From: Talinum fruticosum
Lineage: Eukaryota; Streptophyta; Magnoliopsida; Caryophyllales; Talinaceae
Direction: 5' to 3'
Assembly (NCBI GenBank): GCA_021018815.1
Contig: JAITYX010000144.1
Coordinates: 124,001-188,000, forward strand
Length of the DNA: 64,000 bases
Positions within the stretch are counted from its first letter, which is position 1, and each line of letters opens with the position of its first letter. Under the pieces are notes generated by a model. It made no database searches. It saw only the letters and a list, made by a program, of their open reading frames with translations, and had not been told where the DNA came from. Shown piece by piece: positions 46,975 through 59,585 of the stretch. A program made the translations under genes and the position numbers.

Positions 46975-47365
46975 TGATTTTTGGTTATTGATTTTTTAAT
47001 TTATATTTTCTATTTTGTTTTTAAGAGTAGTAAATTTAATTAGATTAAAGCTTGCATGTTATTATATCTTTCCTCGTGGGTTCGATCTCTAATTTCCTAT
47101 GCTATATTATTTATTATAAGACTAATTAGTGGTTTAATTTGTAGTTGTACGACAAGCTAACAATTTATTAGCTTGTCGTGCAGCTACAAATTAAACCAAG
47201 ATTTAGGCGTATAATTAACAATATAGCATAGGAAAGTAGGGATTGAATCCACGAGGAAAGATATAATAAATATGTAAGCTTAAATCTAATTAAATTTACT
47301 ACTCTTTAAAACAAAACAGAAAATATGAACTAGTAAATTAATAGTTATAAATCACGGAAAATTAT
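46975..47365. repeat. Large inverted repeat, arms of about 190 bp
   Basis: The left arm (about 46975-47160) ends GTACGACAAGCTAA. After a 7-nt spacer (47161-47167) the right arm begins TTAGCTTGTCGTGC and mirrors it to about 47365. Mirrored words include TCTTTCCTCGTGG(G/A)TTC, TTTCCTATGCTATATT, AAGAGTAGTAAATTTAATTA and ATTTTCTATTTTGTTTT. It is probably two related LTR-end or leader fragments in opposite orientation. Confidence 0.85.
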
Positions 47366-48570
47366 GCACTAATAATTAAATAATTTCTACAAAATATATC
47401 TTCAAGGAATTTAGCATAACGAGGTTCCCGTTTTATGGTATCTAAATGAGGAATGTTAGTTTTTGTCTTCCTAGATATTTTTATGATATCTTCAATTGCC
47501 TCATCTATCTTAGAAGTTGTGCTTATCAATCTACTAGGAAAAGGTGGGATAGGCTTGTAAAGATATTTCTTATCACTTATTTCCTTAGCATTAGAGGCCT
47601 TATCTTTGTTTTGGTAAGGTTTAGATTCCTTGACCTCTAATTCTAGCTCTGCCTTTATGTTTTTCCTAGGTTCCTCTAACTCTTTCCAACTATTAAATGT
47701 TTTGACACTCACATTTTCTCTTGGATCCTGGAAAGGTTGAGATTGCATTTGGGCTTGCATGTTGCTAATTATTGTATCATTGGCAATTTGTCTCTCTTGA
47801 ACCTACTTAATGGTCATCTCTAAGCTTTGGAACCTAAGGTCAGTCTCCTTTTTCTGGTCATCTATTTTCTTAATGATTTGCTCTAAAAGATAATTAGTTT
47901 TGTCATGAGCAATAGATTGATCAAATTCTAGGGGTTTTCTTCAAATCCATAGCTAAGGTTAGAGTAGTCACTCCATTCTTCAGAAGTATTTGAGGATGGG
48001 TCATGGTTCATTTGACCTTGGTTGGAAAAAATAGCATTCACATGCCCTCTTTGTTGAGTAGGGCATGCATCGGTAGGGTGTCCCTCTAAACAACAAATTT
48101 TATAAGCTATCTGTTTCTCCTCTATTGACCAATTTATTCAATATAACAATAATTTGGGATAATTGGGTCTCTATGGATAGACCTAAATTGAACTCATTAA
48201 CTCTCTTAAATTGATTATCTTTCATTCCAGATTGTTGAGTATTTTGTGCCATAATATTAAACAATTCTCTAGCCTCGAGCTGGAGTCTTATTAAACAAGG
48301 CCCCTCCACTATCAACATCTACCATATTTTTATCTATTGGTAGTAAATCTTCATAAAAATATTGAATCAATAAATGCTCGTAAATTGGATGTTGGGGATA
48401 ACTAGCACATAATTTATTAAAACACTCCCAATATTTAGAAAAAGTCTCCCCAGTCATATGTTTAATGCCACAAATTTCCTTTCTAATTGATCTTATCCTA
48501 GATGCAGGAAAAAATTTCTCTAAAAATGTTTTATGAACTTGGGTCCATGTAATGAATGTTGTAGGGGTTA
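47366..48570 (-). pseudogene. Athila-type Gypsy gag remnant
   Basis: Minus strand: FITWTQVHKTFLEKFFPASR at about 48555-48500, ETFSKYWECFNKLCASYP near 48440, FYEDLLPIDKNMVDVDSGGA near 48365-48310, and further on YKPIPPFPSRL and RKTKTNIPHLDTIKREPRYA near 47480-47420. These are the known Athila Gag blocks in order. There are stops and frame changes between them. The 5' end is cut by the LTR fragment at 48571 and the 3' end runs into the inverted repeat with no pol. Confidence 0.75.
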
Positions 48571-49436
48571 TAACGCCCCAAACCCGTAATCACCTGGTTA
48601 TAGTGTAAACAAATTGTTAGCCGATGATTAGCGCAGCGGAAAAGAAGTAAGAGACATTACCGCCGCCCTTACCATAGGAAAGGGCAAGGCTCTAAATATA
48701 TATATGTGCATTTTTATCCGTGGTTATACTTTGTTAGGCAATTACAACTTATATAATCATAAATAAAAGTACATATTAAACTTGATAAACAAAATCATGA
48801 CACTTGACCATTAGTACCCCAACTTGCCACCGCAAGCCTCTAAGTCCCGAATATAACTTTTCCCTTGCTTTACCTTCAACATCCTTACCTAAAACAAAAC
48901 AAGAAAATATTTTCGAAATGTGACCCGAAACTCAATACGTCTATTATCATGCTTGTAAAATAAAGGTTAATAAATAGTTGACTTGAGCGTGCACATTTTA
49001 ATTCATTTTATAAATGAGGAGGAGAGAATAATGTAAAACTATTGCTAATTAATTATCCGTGTGGTTACCCTTGCGATCATCGGGTTTCCCCACATGTGTA
49101 TACACCTAGACCTATCGGGAAGTCCAGTTGGTGCGGCACGCTTATGGTGTACCGACTTTGAATAATGGTGAAGTATTGATGGGCAAGTCCACTTTTATAT
49201 GGCGAATATTGTTTGCAAATGATTCTTTGTTGTTGTTGATGTCGGCCATATCCGGCCTTAATTTATAAATAAAACATTGAAGGGCATGATCAATGAACGT
49301 ACTCGATGAACCGAAATTGGTTGATGTTTTGAACTCGATTCCTTTCCTTGTGACTTTGAGCATGATCCTTGAACGTACGCTGACTGATGGCCTTAAATAA
49401 GAGTTAATAAAATAAGATTTTGTTTAGGACCCTTGA
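48571..49436 (-). repeat. LTR fragment of the solo-LTR family, inverted
   Basis: The + strand begins TAACGCCCCAAACCCGTAAT, the complement of the 3' end of the solo LTR at 29907. Homology continues through GAAACTCAATACGTCTAT, GATCATCGGGTTTCCC and CACCTAGACCTATCGGGAAG. It breaks into the Athila gag reading frame at 48570. The far end is truncated near 49436. Confidence 0.7.
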
Positions 49437-50719
49437 ACGTACTCATCATCCTCACGGTTGCCCGAGGGTGGCTTCTTATCACAATAATCATCATCTTCCT
49501 CTTCATCTCGCCTCTCTATCCCATGCCACCTCTCAACAATCAATCAACCTCATCAATTCTAGCATGAAAGACAAGACATATAGTGGAACACGATTATAAA
49601 AAGACATCAAAGAAATGGATTTACATTTGGCCAAAGTTTCGGAGAAACTTAAGGGTGAGTTCTACCCCTTCCCAGCCAAAGAAAAGAGTTTTAAGAGTGG
49701 AATAACTTAGACAAACCCCAAATGGGATAATTGAGGAAGCCAAAGCCACAATGAGAACAACATGCCAAGAAAGGCCAATCTCAACCAAGTCAAATTTTTT
49801 GTTGTCCATTATCCATAAACCATGTGAAAAATAGTTAGGGAAGATTTTACCACTAACCCTACCCAGTCCGATCTAGTCAATGTTAGGAGAAGGAATCAAT
49901 GTCGAATTATGAGACCAGAAATTTAATGCAAAGGACAAAAATAGAGAGTTGAGAAGGACAGAATATGGTTTATGTGGCAATAAGAATGGAAGGAAAGATT
50001 TCATTGGGTAAACACAACGAGACTTTTGAGAAAAGAATGTCAAGGTTATTAGTATTATAAAGGGAAGAAGGAAGAATAAAAAAAAAAAAAACTCGAGGAT
50101 ACTTTGGTGATTAGTTGATTTTAGGGAATTGAAAAATTTTATCTACAGACCTTAGTTGAGAAAAGTTATGGAAGTATTGATATACTTTGAGAATGGAAAA
50201 AAAAGATGTCTATCATTTGAGAATAATGTCGTAAGCTTGGAGAAAACACTAATCATATGTCAAAACCTCAAGGATTTGGATTTTGGTGAGCAAGGTGAAG
50301 TTTCGAAGTCATATCCAAAAATTGAATAAAGGTAGACCGATATAAGATAGAAGTAGTTACAAAATAGGATTAGAATGACCAATATCTCTAAAGGAAGGAG
50401 TTTCCCAAGGTTAGTTAAATATTATTTAGTATTTATACAAAAACTTCTCAAAGGTGATCCTATATATAATTAAAACTCTTATAGAAGCCTACCAAACCTA
50501 GGCAATCTAACTAAATACAATAAGATATCCCAAACATTAAAAGACAAGTTAACTATAGTACTAGTACTGACTCTCCCTAATAAAAGCAAGGAATATATCA
50601 TTTATAATAAAGCTTCGTAGAGCCTGCGACCAATGATTTTAAATGATAGACTTCTAGGCCCACTCTTTGCTCTTTTCTAGGGTGATTTGCTCCTTGGGCC
50701 CTACAATTGAGTGAGCAGA
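49437..50719. other. Unassigned repeat-derived region
   Basis: 49437-49557 repeats 45365-45478. The rest has no domain that I recognise; a poly-A run lies at about 50080-50091. Short ORFs look random. Confidence 0.45.
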
Positions 50720-52310
50720 CATATAGAAATGATGATAGAGAGGAGGCTGGAACTCGTTAACTTAAAATCTCCGTAACTTACTTTTAACTTGGAACTAATT
50801 AAAGATCATATCTAGTTAGGATAGCTAGAACTTTTAAAGGGTTGTAATTTAGAAATTCTATCCCATTTATGGAAGACCAATGTCATAGCCGATGCCTTAC
50901 GAACACAAGTTGAGCATAGTCATCACTCAACCAATTTTGTATTTCGGAATTATAAAGGTAGAAAGGTAAAACTATCAAGTACCAAGGAGACATAGGGTTG
51001 TAAACTATTTTGGAGTTAAACCAAATTCGACATAAAAATCAAGTGGAATAGCAGACGAGTGAGGAGTTAATGAAGATACGGCAAAATATTGAGGAAGGTG
51101 AATTCAAAGGACTTGGGGTACATGAGGACGATATCCTACGGATATCAAAATCGTTTGTTCTTAGCCAAAAGGAGATTCAAGAGAAAAATTTTAAATAATA
51201 AGGCTCACACAACCTTACATCATGTCCATCTTAGGAAAACAAACTTATATGTAGAATTGAAATAAGATTGATAATGGTCTAATATGAGAGAAGAATATGC
51301 AAAATATGTATATGCTTTGCACGCCAAAGAAAGTAATCAAACCAAACAACACCCCATATGTAAGATAAGGCCTTTGAGATTCTAACTTGAAAGTAGGATC
51401 CTCGTATCGAGTAACATTCATCACGAGACTTCCTATATTTGTCTGCAAGAGAAATGCAAGTTGGACCAAAGTTGATCACCTTACAAGGTTGCGTATTTTT
51501 ATATCACTTACTAATCCTTAGAGTTTGAAGGAAATCATTAGACTTTATGACATAGCCAAAGATATAAAGACATCTAAAGGCATCGATTACAATCACAATT
51601 TTGGAAAGCACCAACTAACTTTTGAAATCAAATTACACTACGAGTAGTTCAAAAAATCATCCGAAAACAAACATCCAAACCAAATGAACTAATCAAATTC
51701 TAAAAATAAATAAATAAATAAATATTGCAGGCTTATACTCTCAATTTCCAAACAAAATGGAAAGGCTACCTCATTTGGATTGAATCCTCGTCTAATACAA
51801 TTATCCAACCAAATAAAAGTAACACCATTTGAAGTTCTTTATGGGGAAATTATATAACCCCATTATATTGGGATAATGAGATGACACACCCCCTATTGAA
51901 CCAAAATTAACAAAAGACTTATGAAGATCAATAGAGAAAACTTTTAAAATTTCAAAAGGGGATATGGTCTCTCTAAGATATCCCCAACCAAAAGAAATCA
52001 AAGGACTCATAATCAGGGGTACATTAAGCCCTAGATACATTTGATCATATGAGATAATTCAGAAGATAAACTTTGAGGCTTACAAATCATCTTTACCAGT
52101 CTATCCGGAACATGTCCTCAATATTTTTACATATCTCAAACTTCGAAATATATAGCCGACCTAAGTCAGTATTACGGAGGCCGCACCAATGGAAGTAACC
52201 CAAAATTTAACACATAAAGAGTATCCAATCCAAATCTTGGACCAAAGGATCAATAACTTCATACCAAAACCTTTCTTATATTCAAATTTTCATAATCAAA
52301 TTATAGTTTA
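50720..52310 (+). pseudogene. Ty3/Gypsy pol 3' remnant (RNase H end to integrase end)
   Basis: The + strand shows VIADALRTQVEHSHHSTNFV near 50890-50945 (end of RNase H, consensus VVADALSRK), then an integrase N-terminal type segment. TPFEVLYGE near 51820 matches the integrase C-terminal TPFEVLYGR block. EYPIQILDQRINNF at about 52215-52255 matches the last conserved block of chromovirus polyproteins (PVQILDR...). The part between is heavily mutated and the integrase core is not readable. There are many stops. Confidence 0.6.
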
Positions 52311-52379
52311 AAGCCATCTAGAAACATAAGAAGATATGAATATCCACTTTTTTTGTTTTTTTGGGCAAGAAGGAGAACC

Positions 52380-55300
52380 GGCAAAAACTTAGGCAGCCTT
52401 TCTCACAAGGGTTCTGCCTAAGTTATCATTTGCCAAGATACACAAAAGAGAAGAGAAGGGGCACTCTTCCCAAACAGTTGGCGAAGACACCGAAAAACCG
52501 TAGTAAGCCAACCAGTCACTGCCGCATTTGCTTCCCCGAAAATATGATTGATTTTGCAGCTTCGAAAAGTCGACATCATTCGAGTGATGTCCTAAATGAT
52601 ATAATCGATTTCCCAAGGTGTTTTATGCCTTCCTCTCGATGCACTCAATGATCATTAAATTATCACCTTTAATTTTGATTTTTCCAATGTTTGCTTTGAC
52701 AACTTGTTGTATACCAAATCTAAGTGCACTTACTTCAACAACTAAAATTGATGCGTGCCATAACCTCGGCTGCACTCGAAAGAAGAAGGTTGCCTCGACT
52801 ATCTCTCAATAGAAAGCCCATAGCTGCAGTGTTATTTCTTAACGATCCATCGAACTTGAGTTTAACATGTCCAATTCCCGACTTGTTCCATTTCACCGGA
52901 TGAAGTCGTTTGCCTCTAGTTGACTTCGTCCTTAGAGTAGATCCTGTGGAGAGCATGTTTTTCTTGATTTCTATTCCGCCGCTGCCTTCTTCATTCTAAT
53001 GAGAACTCTAATATGGTGAAAATCTTCTTCTATGAAGATAACCGCATTTCTTTCCTTCCAAATGCTCCGGATAAGGAAGATGACTTGTTGCAGCTGGTCC
53101 TTAGAGAGAGAGGAGTGCGCCATTTGGAGGATGTTGAACCCATTACTCGAGGATTGATGAAATTAATTGAGTGGATCCATTTGTGACTTTTTCCAGGTTC
53201 CATACTTGGGAGGTACTTGAGCAGTTGAAAAAAGATGAGTGCTTGATTCGTCATGCTCTGTTGGCAAATATTGCACCCCGGGTGAATTTGTAAACCTCCT
53301 TTAGAAATAATCTCTTTCGAGTGGTAACCCATCCCGTAAAAATTGCCGGAGGAAGGTCTTAATCTTAGGAGGTAAATCTGTTTTCCAAATCTAGTTACCG
53401 TCCCAAGAGTGTTGCCTCTAACCATTCCGAACAAGAGTTGTTGCCGTTTTTATTATGAATAACCCATTGCTCGATAAACCCCAACATGATTCATCCTGTT
53501 TAGTAAACATTGATAGTTAGATATCGGTAATGATCTCAACATACTCGTTAGGTAAGACCGATCTAAGTTTTGGGATATCCAATTCGTTGTCCTGGTTAAT
53601 GAAAAAACTTACCTTTGTTTATAGGTCGAGTGATTGTGGGTCAAAGCCTATGAGCTGAAGGAGACTCGGTGGTGGCACCATAAATCTGTCCGGAATCGAT
53701 ATTAGATCCATCCCCTATTTTCCAACGAATTCCTTTACGTAAGATAGGGCAATTTTTAGACAATGATTTCCAAACCCAAGAGTTTCCCTACTTTGGGGAT
53801 CCGGAGAACAGATCGCAATGGTCTGCATACTTTGCTTTCATATTTTAGACCCATAAATTATTTTGTTCTTTTAAAAGTTTCCATATAAGTTTACATTGGA
53901 AAGCAGTATTAACATTTTCAGTTTTACGTAGACCTAGTCCACCTTCCCATTTTGGGCGGCGAGATATGATCCCATGCAATCATGGGCATCCCCCTTTACC
54001 ATTATTTTTCTAGAAGAAATTTCTATTCACTTTATCAAGTGAATGAGTAATATGCTTTGGGAGCTTGAAGCATTGCATAGTATGGGCTAGGAGTGATTCT
54101 AGATTTGATTGAATCAAAACCGTTTTACCAGCTTTTGACATGCAATTTGCCTTCCAAGAACTCGAGGTCGCTATTTGCTTTCTCAATAAAAGGTGAAAAC
54201 AACGGGATTTTCGATTTGTCATATATAGTCGAACAGCCTAAGTATTTTCCAAGGGATTCAACAATGGGAATATGGAAAATGACTGAGGCAATTTCCTTAT
54301 CCCTTTTGTCCGCTTTAGACGAAAAGATCATTGATGATTTATGAAAATTAATCGGTTGTCTCGAGGATGCACAGAATTCATCCATAATCTTTTTAAATTG
54401 CAAAAGCATGTGCTCTTGCTTTGCAGAATAAGAGATTATCATCCGCAAAGAAGAGTGCAGGAATAAGATCCCCTTCGAACAAATCTTAATACCAATACCT
54501 TGTTTTTTGGTGGTAACAAATCAATTAGTTTTGCTGAAAGGGCTTCCATGCAGATAAGGAAAAGATAAGGTGATAGTGGATCACCTTGTCTTAGTCCTCT
54601 TGATGGCCTGAAAAATCCTTGTGGTTGGTCATTTATGAGGATAGAATAAGAAACCAAGGATATGCACTCCTTTACCCAACAAATCTACTTAGGCGGGAAA
54701 CCCAATCCTTTAAGACAATCGAATAAAAAGTCCCATTCGACCCGGTCATAAGCTTTTTCCATATCAAGTTTAAGGGCCACCCATGCCATTTTCCCTTTTG
54801 CTTTGCCAAATTTGTTCATAATTTCATGAGTAAGCAAAATAGTGTCGTGGATTTGTCTTCCTAGAACAAAGGCACTTTGCAAAGGTGAGATAATGTAGTT
54901 TAAGCAAAATTTGAGCCTACTAGCAAGAATCTTAGCAATGATCTTATAAACTATGTTACGGAGACTAATTGGTTTAAAATGATTCATAGTGACTGGGTCA
55001 TCAACTTTTGGTATTAGTATGATAAAAGTGTGATTAATCTCTTTAAGGATTTTCCCTTTCTCGTAGAAATCATTGATCATTGAAGTAATATCCTAGCTCA
55101 CAATGTCCCAATACTTCGGAAGAAACCCGGGCCAAACCCATCCGGCCCTGGAGCTTTAGATGCATCCATCCGGAATACTGCATTTTTAATTTCTTCAACC
55201 AAGAACCTTTTTATTAGTTCCTTTCTTTGGTCGTCATTTATTTTATTAATAAAAACGGTTGCGTCTTTATTCTGTTTGGATTACTCACGAATCAGCACTT

Positions 55301-55713
55301 ATAATCATTAACTAACTTATTAGAAATGGAGGTCATATCCTCAATCCAAATCCCAACGCTATCTTTTAAGCGCATGATGGTCTTTCGTCGTTTTCGAGTT
55401 GTAGCACTAATATGAAAAAACTTGGAGTTTTTATCACCTTCTGTTAACCATTTCTTTCTCAAGTACTTACCCCAATACCTTTGATTGAACAAAAGGAGCT
55501 TTTCTCCTTGCCTAATTAATTTGCGAGCCACCGGTTAAGTCTAAAGTTAAGAGGTCGGTCAATAAGTTTGGTTTCAACATACCGAATTTTTTCAAGTATT
55601 CTCTTCCATTTTGATTTTAAAATTAAGATTGGATTTTCTATTCCAATCTTTAGGATGACTCTTTATTTGTTTAAGCTTGCACATAATTTGGAAAAATGAA
55701 GTGCCTCTAACTT
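52380..55713 (-). pseudogene. LINE-2 ORF2 remnant: RT, zf-RVT and RNase H
   Basis: In minus-strand order: the pre-RT block LLFNQRYWGKYLRKKWLTEG (about 55480) and RT blocks TFIILIPKVDDPVTMNHFKP, PLQSAFVLGRQIHDTILLTH and KLDMEKAYDRVEWDFLFDCL (55040-54700). Next come [20 protein letters not shown] (about 54600) and the catalytic FADD at 54438-54449. After it come SLGKYLGC, a zf-RVT region near 53030-53430, and RNase H with VKLKFDGSLRNNTAAMGFLL near 52880 and ending ADWLAYYG near 52500. The endonuclease is missing because Copia-2 breaks the element at 55713. Stops and frameshifts are present throughout. Confidence 0.85.
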
Positions 55714-57235
55714 TGAAGACTCGGACACTGCTCTATATCTTTCGAGTCATGCAAAAGGAATCGGGTATAACGATGTCATTTATATAGAGTTTTGATTCCA
55801 AGGCATTCTCTCGTGTCTTAGAAACTTACTTGAGTTAAAAAGTATCTTTTCTATGCGATTCGGCCTTCACATATCTCTTTAATCGCTTTTCGGTTAGCAA
55901 CTCGAAAACTCGGTTCTTTATTCCGAGTCCACTTTCACTCGTAGTCTAACTTGTGGCTATTTACTCTATTGTTTGCAGAATCAGCATTCGTAGTTCATTT
56001 CATGCTTAGTCTATATCAAGTTTTTCTATCTCTACTATTTGATTAGAACTTGATTCCTTGCTTAAGACTAAGTATTATGGAATTCCGAGTATCATGGATA
56101 TTAGACTCAGAAAATTCCATTTCTTCTCCGACTCGGATAATCTGTTGGTTAATTATCATGATTATTTTATTATCTCGTGTCTAACCTTGGACCAAAGTAC
56201 TCTATACTTTGAGAACCGAAGGTGTTTTACTTTTGTAGGTTATTCAATCGAGGATATCTTTTCAAACTACAAAAGTAGCCGGCTCGAACGTCAAATCACC
56301 AGCGAGATATGGCTTTTCACCTTCCCTGCTTTAGTCCCGGAAGATTGTGTCGAAACCGTCCGCTTCCATATCCGGAAAAGCTGGAACGTCAAGCTTAACG
56401 GTGGTTTTCACCACACTTTTCAAGACACAACCAATGGTTTTGGGACTTCCAAGAGAGTTAAACCGTTGTCCAACGTCCATATTTCAACGGATACTTTCGA
56501 GTGACTCGAAAGCCTTTCACAACGGTCACGAGAGGACTCTCGGTCAGCGAGATGAAGATAACGGCTACTCTGCTCGGTCATCTATAAATGGAAGCCACTT
56601 CACAAGACTTGAAGGTTGCCGAACATATTGTCTATACACTTACTTGATAGAAGTCATTGTATTTACTCTCAATCTTCAACTTACAACTCCTACTCTGTAA
56701 TTCATTACTTTCGAGTTGTAAGGTCTTGTACTTCGTTACAAACACTTCTTACATTCTTTGTAAGGTCCCTTGACTAAGTCTGTAAGGGTTAACTCAGCTT
56801 AGTTGTCCCTAGCTGTAAGGGTTATCTCAGCTAGGAAGTACTAGATCGAGATAAGGGAATTTCGAGTCTAGGAAAACTTGTATAGAGTTGTCCAAGGGAG
56901 CAACTCGGGTTCGATCAAGTTCACGGTATTTTGTGGACTCAAAATAGTGGATTTGACTTCGTGTCCGGATTGACACGGGCCGTGGTTTTACGCCCGGGAG
57001 GGTTTCCACGTAAAATCTCTGTGTTCACTTTACGAGTTCATTCTAGGCTCGAGACGACCTTAGTGCTCTTGCTTCTTCGATTCACCGACTTCGAGTCCAA
57101 TTTTTCGACTCTGTCTTTAGACTCGAATCTGTCTTTGCAACATTTACGCACAAAAGTGCGAATTTTCTAAAAGAATTTTCTATCACCCTATTCACCCCCT
57201 CTAGGGTGACTCGGACTCTCCCGAGCAAACCTTCA
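55714..57235 (+). repeat. Copia-2 5' LTR
   Basis: 1522 bp from TGAAGACTCGGACACTGCTC to GAGCAAACCTTCA. The start recurs at 63917 and the end is homologous to the Copia-1 LTR ends. Confidence 0.9.
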
Positions 57236-57237
57236 AT

Positions 57238-57249
57238 TGGTATCGAGCC
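57238..57249 (+). other. Copia-2 primer-binding site
   Basis: TGGTATCGAGCC, a slightly altered initiator-Met type site, 2 bp after the LTR. Confidence 0.75.
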
Positions 57250-57294
57250 TAGCCTTTTATAAAGGATCTAACAGTCCAAAGGTTTAAAGATCGG

Positions 57295-58560
57295 ATGGCT
57301 CGGAACACCGGAGAGTTCGACGAAGGTAGATCTTCCAACGAGGCCACCAAAATTCAAAGGTTCAAATTTCGGTCCATTGGAAGAAGGCTGATGGAATGTT
57401 TCCTTATGGATCACGATGAAGAAGTATGGGAAATCATACAACAAGGAAACTACATTCCAACGAAGACGAGATGAATTCAGAATGCTTCCAAAGACAAAGG
57501 CCGAGTTCACGCCAGCGAGGCGAGAAGTTCGAAAGAACTTCAAAGCCATGAACATCCTCATGTGCGCCATAAGCTCGGAAGAATATAATCGAGTCTCTGC
57601 TCGTGACTCTGCTAAAGAGGTGTGGGACACTCGGTCAACACCTACGAAGGTACAAGTCGGGTGAGACAAGCGAAGATCGGCCGGTATCTTCACAAATATG
57701 AGCTTTTCAAAATGGAGCCGAGAAGAGAACATTACTCGGATGTTCATACGCTTCACTCGAGATCACCAACAATCTCAAATCTTTGGGAAAGAAAATCTCC
57801 CATGAAGAAATGTGCCGGAAAATTCTCGAAGCCTACCCAAGAAACGATGGGGTCCGAAGGTAACTGCCATAGAAGAGGCTCGGAACCTCTCACTCTTGAA
57901 GCCGGACGAGCTCATTGGAAAGCTTCGACTCATGAGATACATCCGGAAGAAGAAGATGCTGAGGGTACTTCCAAAAGGAACATCGCGCTTAAAGCCGCGA
58001 GAATCCAAAGATGCAAGTCCAAGCTCCTCGACTCGGAAGATGATCCCATGGCACTCATTGCAAGAGGCTTCAAGAGAATGATGAAGCACAAAAGATGGGA
58101 CAAAAGACCAAAAGAAGAATTCTACAAAAAGGACAAGAGAGACGAGAAAAGGTAAGTTTTCTTTATCCTCAAAGTTATCTTTGTCTAAGAATTCTGGATG
58201 TTTCGAATGTGGCAGACAAAGATCACATAGTCAAGGACTGTCCAAAACGAAGAAGGGACAGGAAGAAGAAAAAGGCCATGATGGCAACATGGAGTGACGA
58301 GGATTCATCCGAAGACGACGAAGACTCGGATGACTCGAAGTGTCCGATGGCAATTTCGCCTCGAAGCCGAAAGAGAGTCGGACTCGGACTCGGACAACGA
58401 GGAAACCGATCCTCAAGAGGTAATAAACTACTTCCTCAAATTCTCCAAAGTTGATTTAGCTAAATACATCTTTACTTTGGAAGAAAAGTCCAATTCGATT
58501 CTTCTCATTTCAAGGAACAACTTGAGTCAATCACTACTGAGAGCACCTTTTTAAAAAATG
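57295..58560 (+). pseudogene. Copia-2 gag remnant
   Basis: Starts ATGGCTCGGAACACC. It is readable in pieces: LMECFLMDHDEEVWEIIQQG near 57390-57445, QAKIGRYLHKYELFKMEP near 57665, and SEDDPMALIARGFKRMMKHK near 58035-58095. The zinc knuckle follows with its halves in two frames (GCFECGR, then DHIVKDCPKRRR, 58197-58255), split by a one-base shift. An acidic serine tract comes next. Many frameshifts; the last Cys is present, unlike in Copia-1. Confidence 0.8.
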
Positions 58561-59099
58561 AATTGGAAAAGCTGAGACTCATACTCGAGAGAACTCAAGA
58601 CAAGTGCTCAAACTAATGAGACTGAGTCCGAGTTACTCAGGAAAGAAAATGAGCAAGCTGAAACGAAGCTCATTGAGTCTCAAGATCTGGTTTTGAAGTT
58701 TTCTCAAGGACGAAGAACCTTGATATGCTCTTAGGATCACAATGTGTCTCATTTCGAAAAGAAGGTCTTGGTTTCAACAAAGAGGAAGAATCTAATTCTT
58801 ACTCGTAATTGTTCAAAAAGGATTCCGTAACTGTTAAGTTCAAAAAGGCTAAGCATGGTCCCATTCACAAAAATGAAAGGAGGACTAAACCCGGACCTAT
58901 TTACAAAAAGAAACCATTTTCCTCTGTTTCAAAAGGAAAGGTTTTTAAAAGGAAAGAGACACGGACTCAGTTCTCCGAAAAGAAGGAGACTCGAATCGGA
59001 CTAAAACCAAAGTCATTCAAATCCGGGTTCCGAAGCACCTTCTTCCTCGTAAAAGGACCACGAGTAAAGAATGTTACTGGGTTCGTTAGAGGAAGTGAG

Positions 59100-59400
59100 A
59101 AGGGTTAGATGTTCTCTGCTTTGCGGGTCACTCGGAAAAGATCAAAAGGACACTGGTACCTGGACAGCGGTTGTTCTCGACATATGTCGGGTGACCAAGG
59201 ACTCTTTTCCGAGCTGGAGTCATATAAAGGAGGAAAGGTGACCTTTGGTGATGACAAGCAAGGGCAAGATAGTGGGCATTGGGAAGATTGGTAATGGAAA
59301 CAATCCGATGAGACCACCAAAGAGGTAAAGCTCTCGGGTAAGAGATCGAAAGTATCCACGTAGTGTTTGATGAGCTTGAACAGGGAAAACCAAGTGAATC
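59100..59400 (+). pseudogene. Copia-2 protease remnant and integrase deletion scar
   Basis: GHWYLDSGCSRHMSGDQGLF at about 59148-59207 contains the DSG active site of the Copia protease in a readable frame. After about 59300 the text jumps, relative to Copia-1, past 10210-10318 and again past about 10365-11273. This removes GAG-pre-integrase and the whole integrase core and resumes at VSTxVVFDE (59350-59375), the post-integrase segment. Confidence 0.8.
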
Positions 59401-59585
59401 TTCATACTCGAACCGAAGCTCGAAAGGATGATGACGAAGATGAGTCTATAAAGACTCGAAGGAGACCACTCGAACGAGGAAGCTCGGAATGAGACAACTC
59501 TAGAGGTCGCTCGTAACGAGCAAGTCAATGAAGAAGATCACTTAGAGCAAGCTTCGAAGATCAAGCAATTCAACCAACAAACCTG

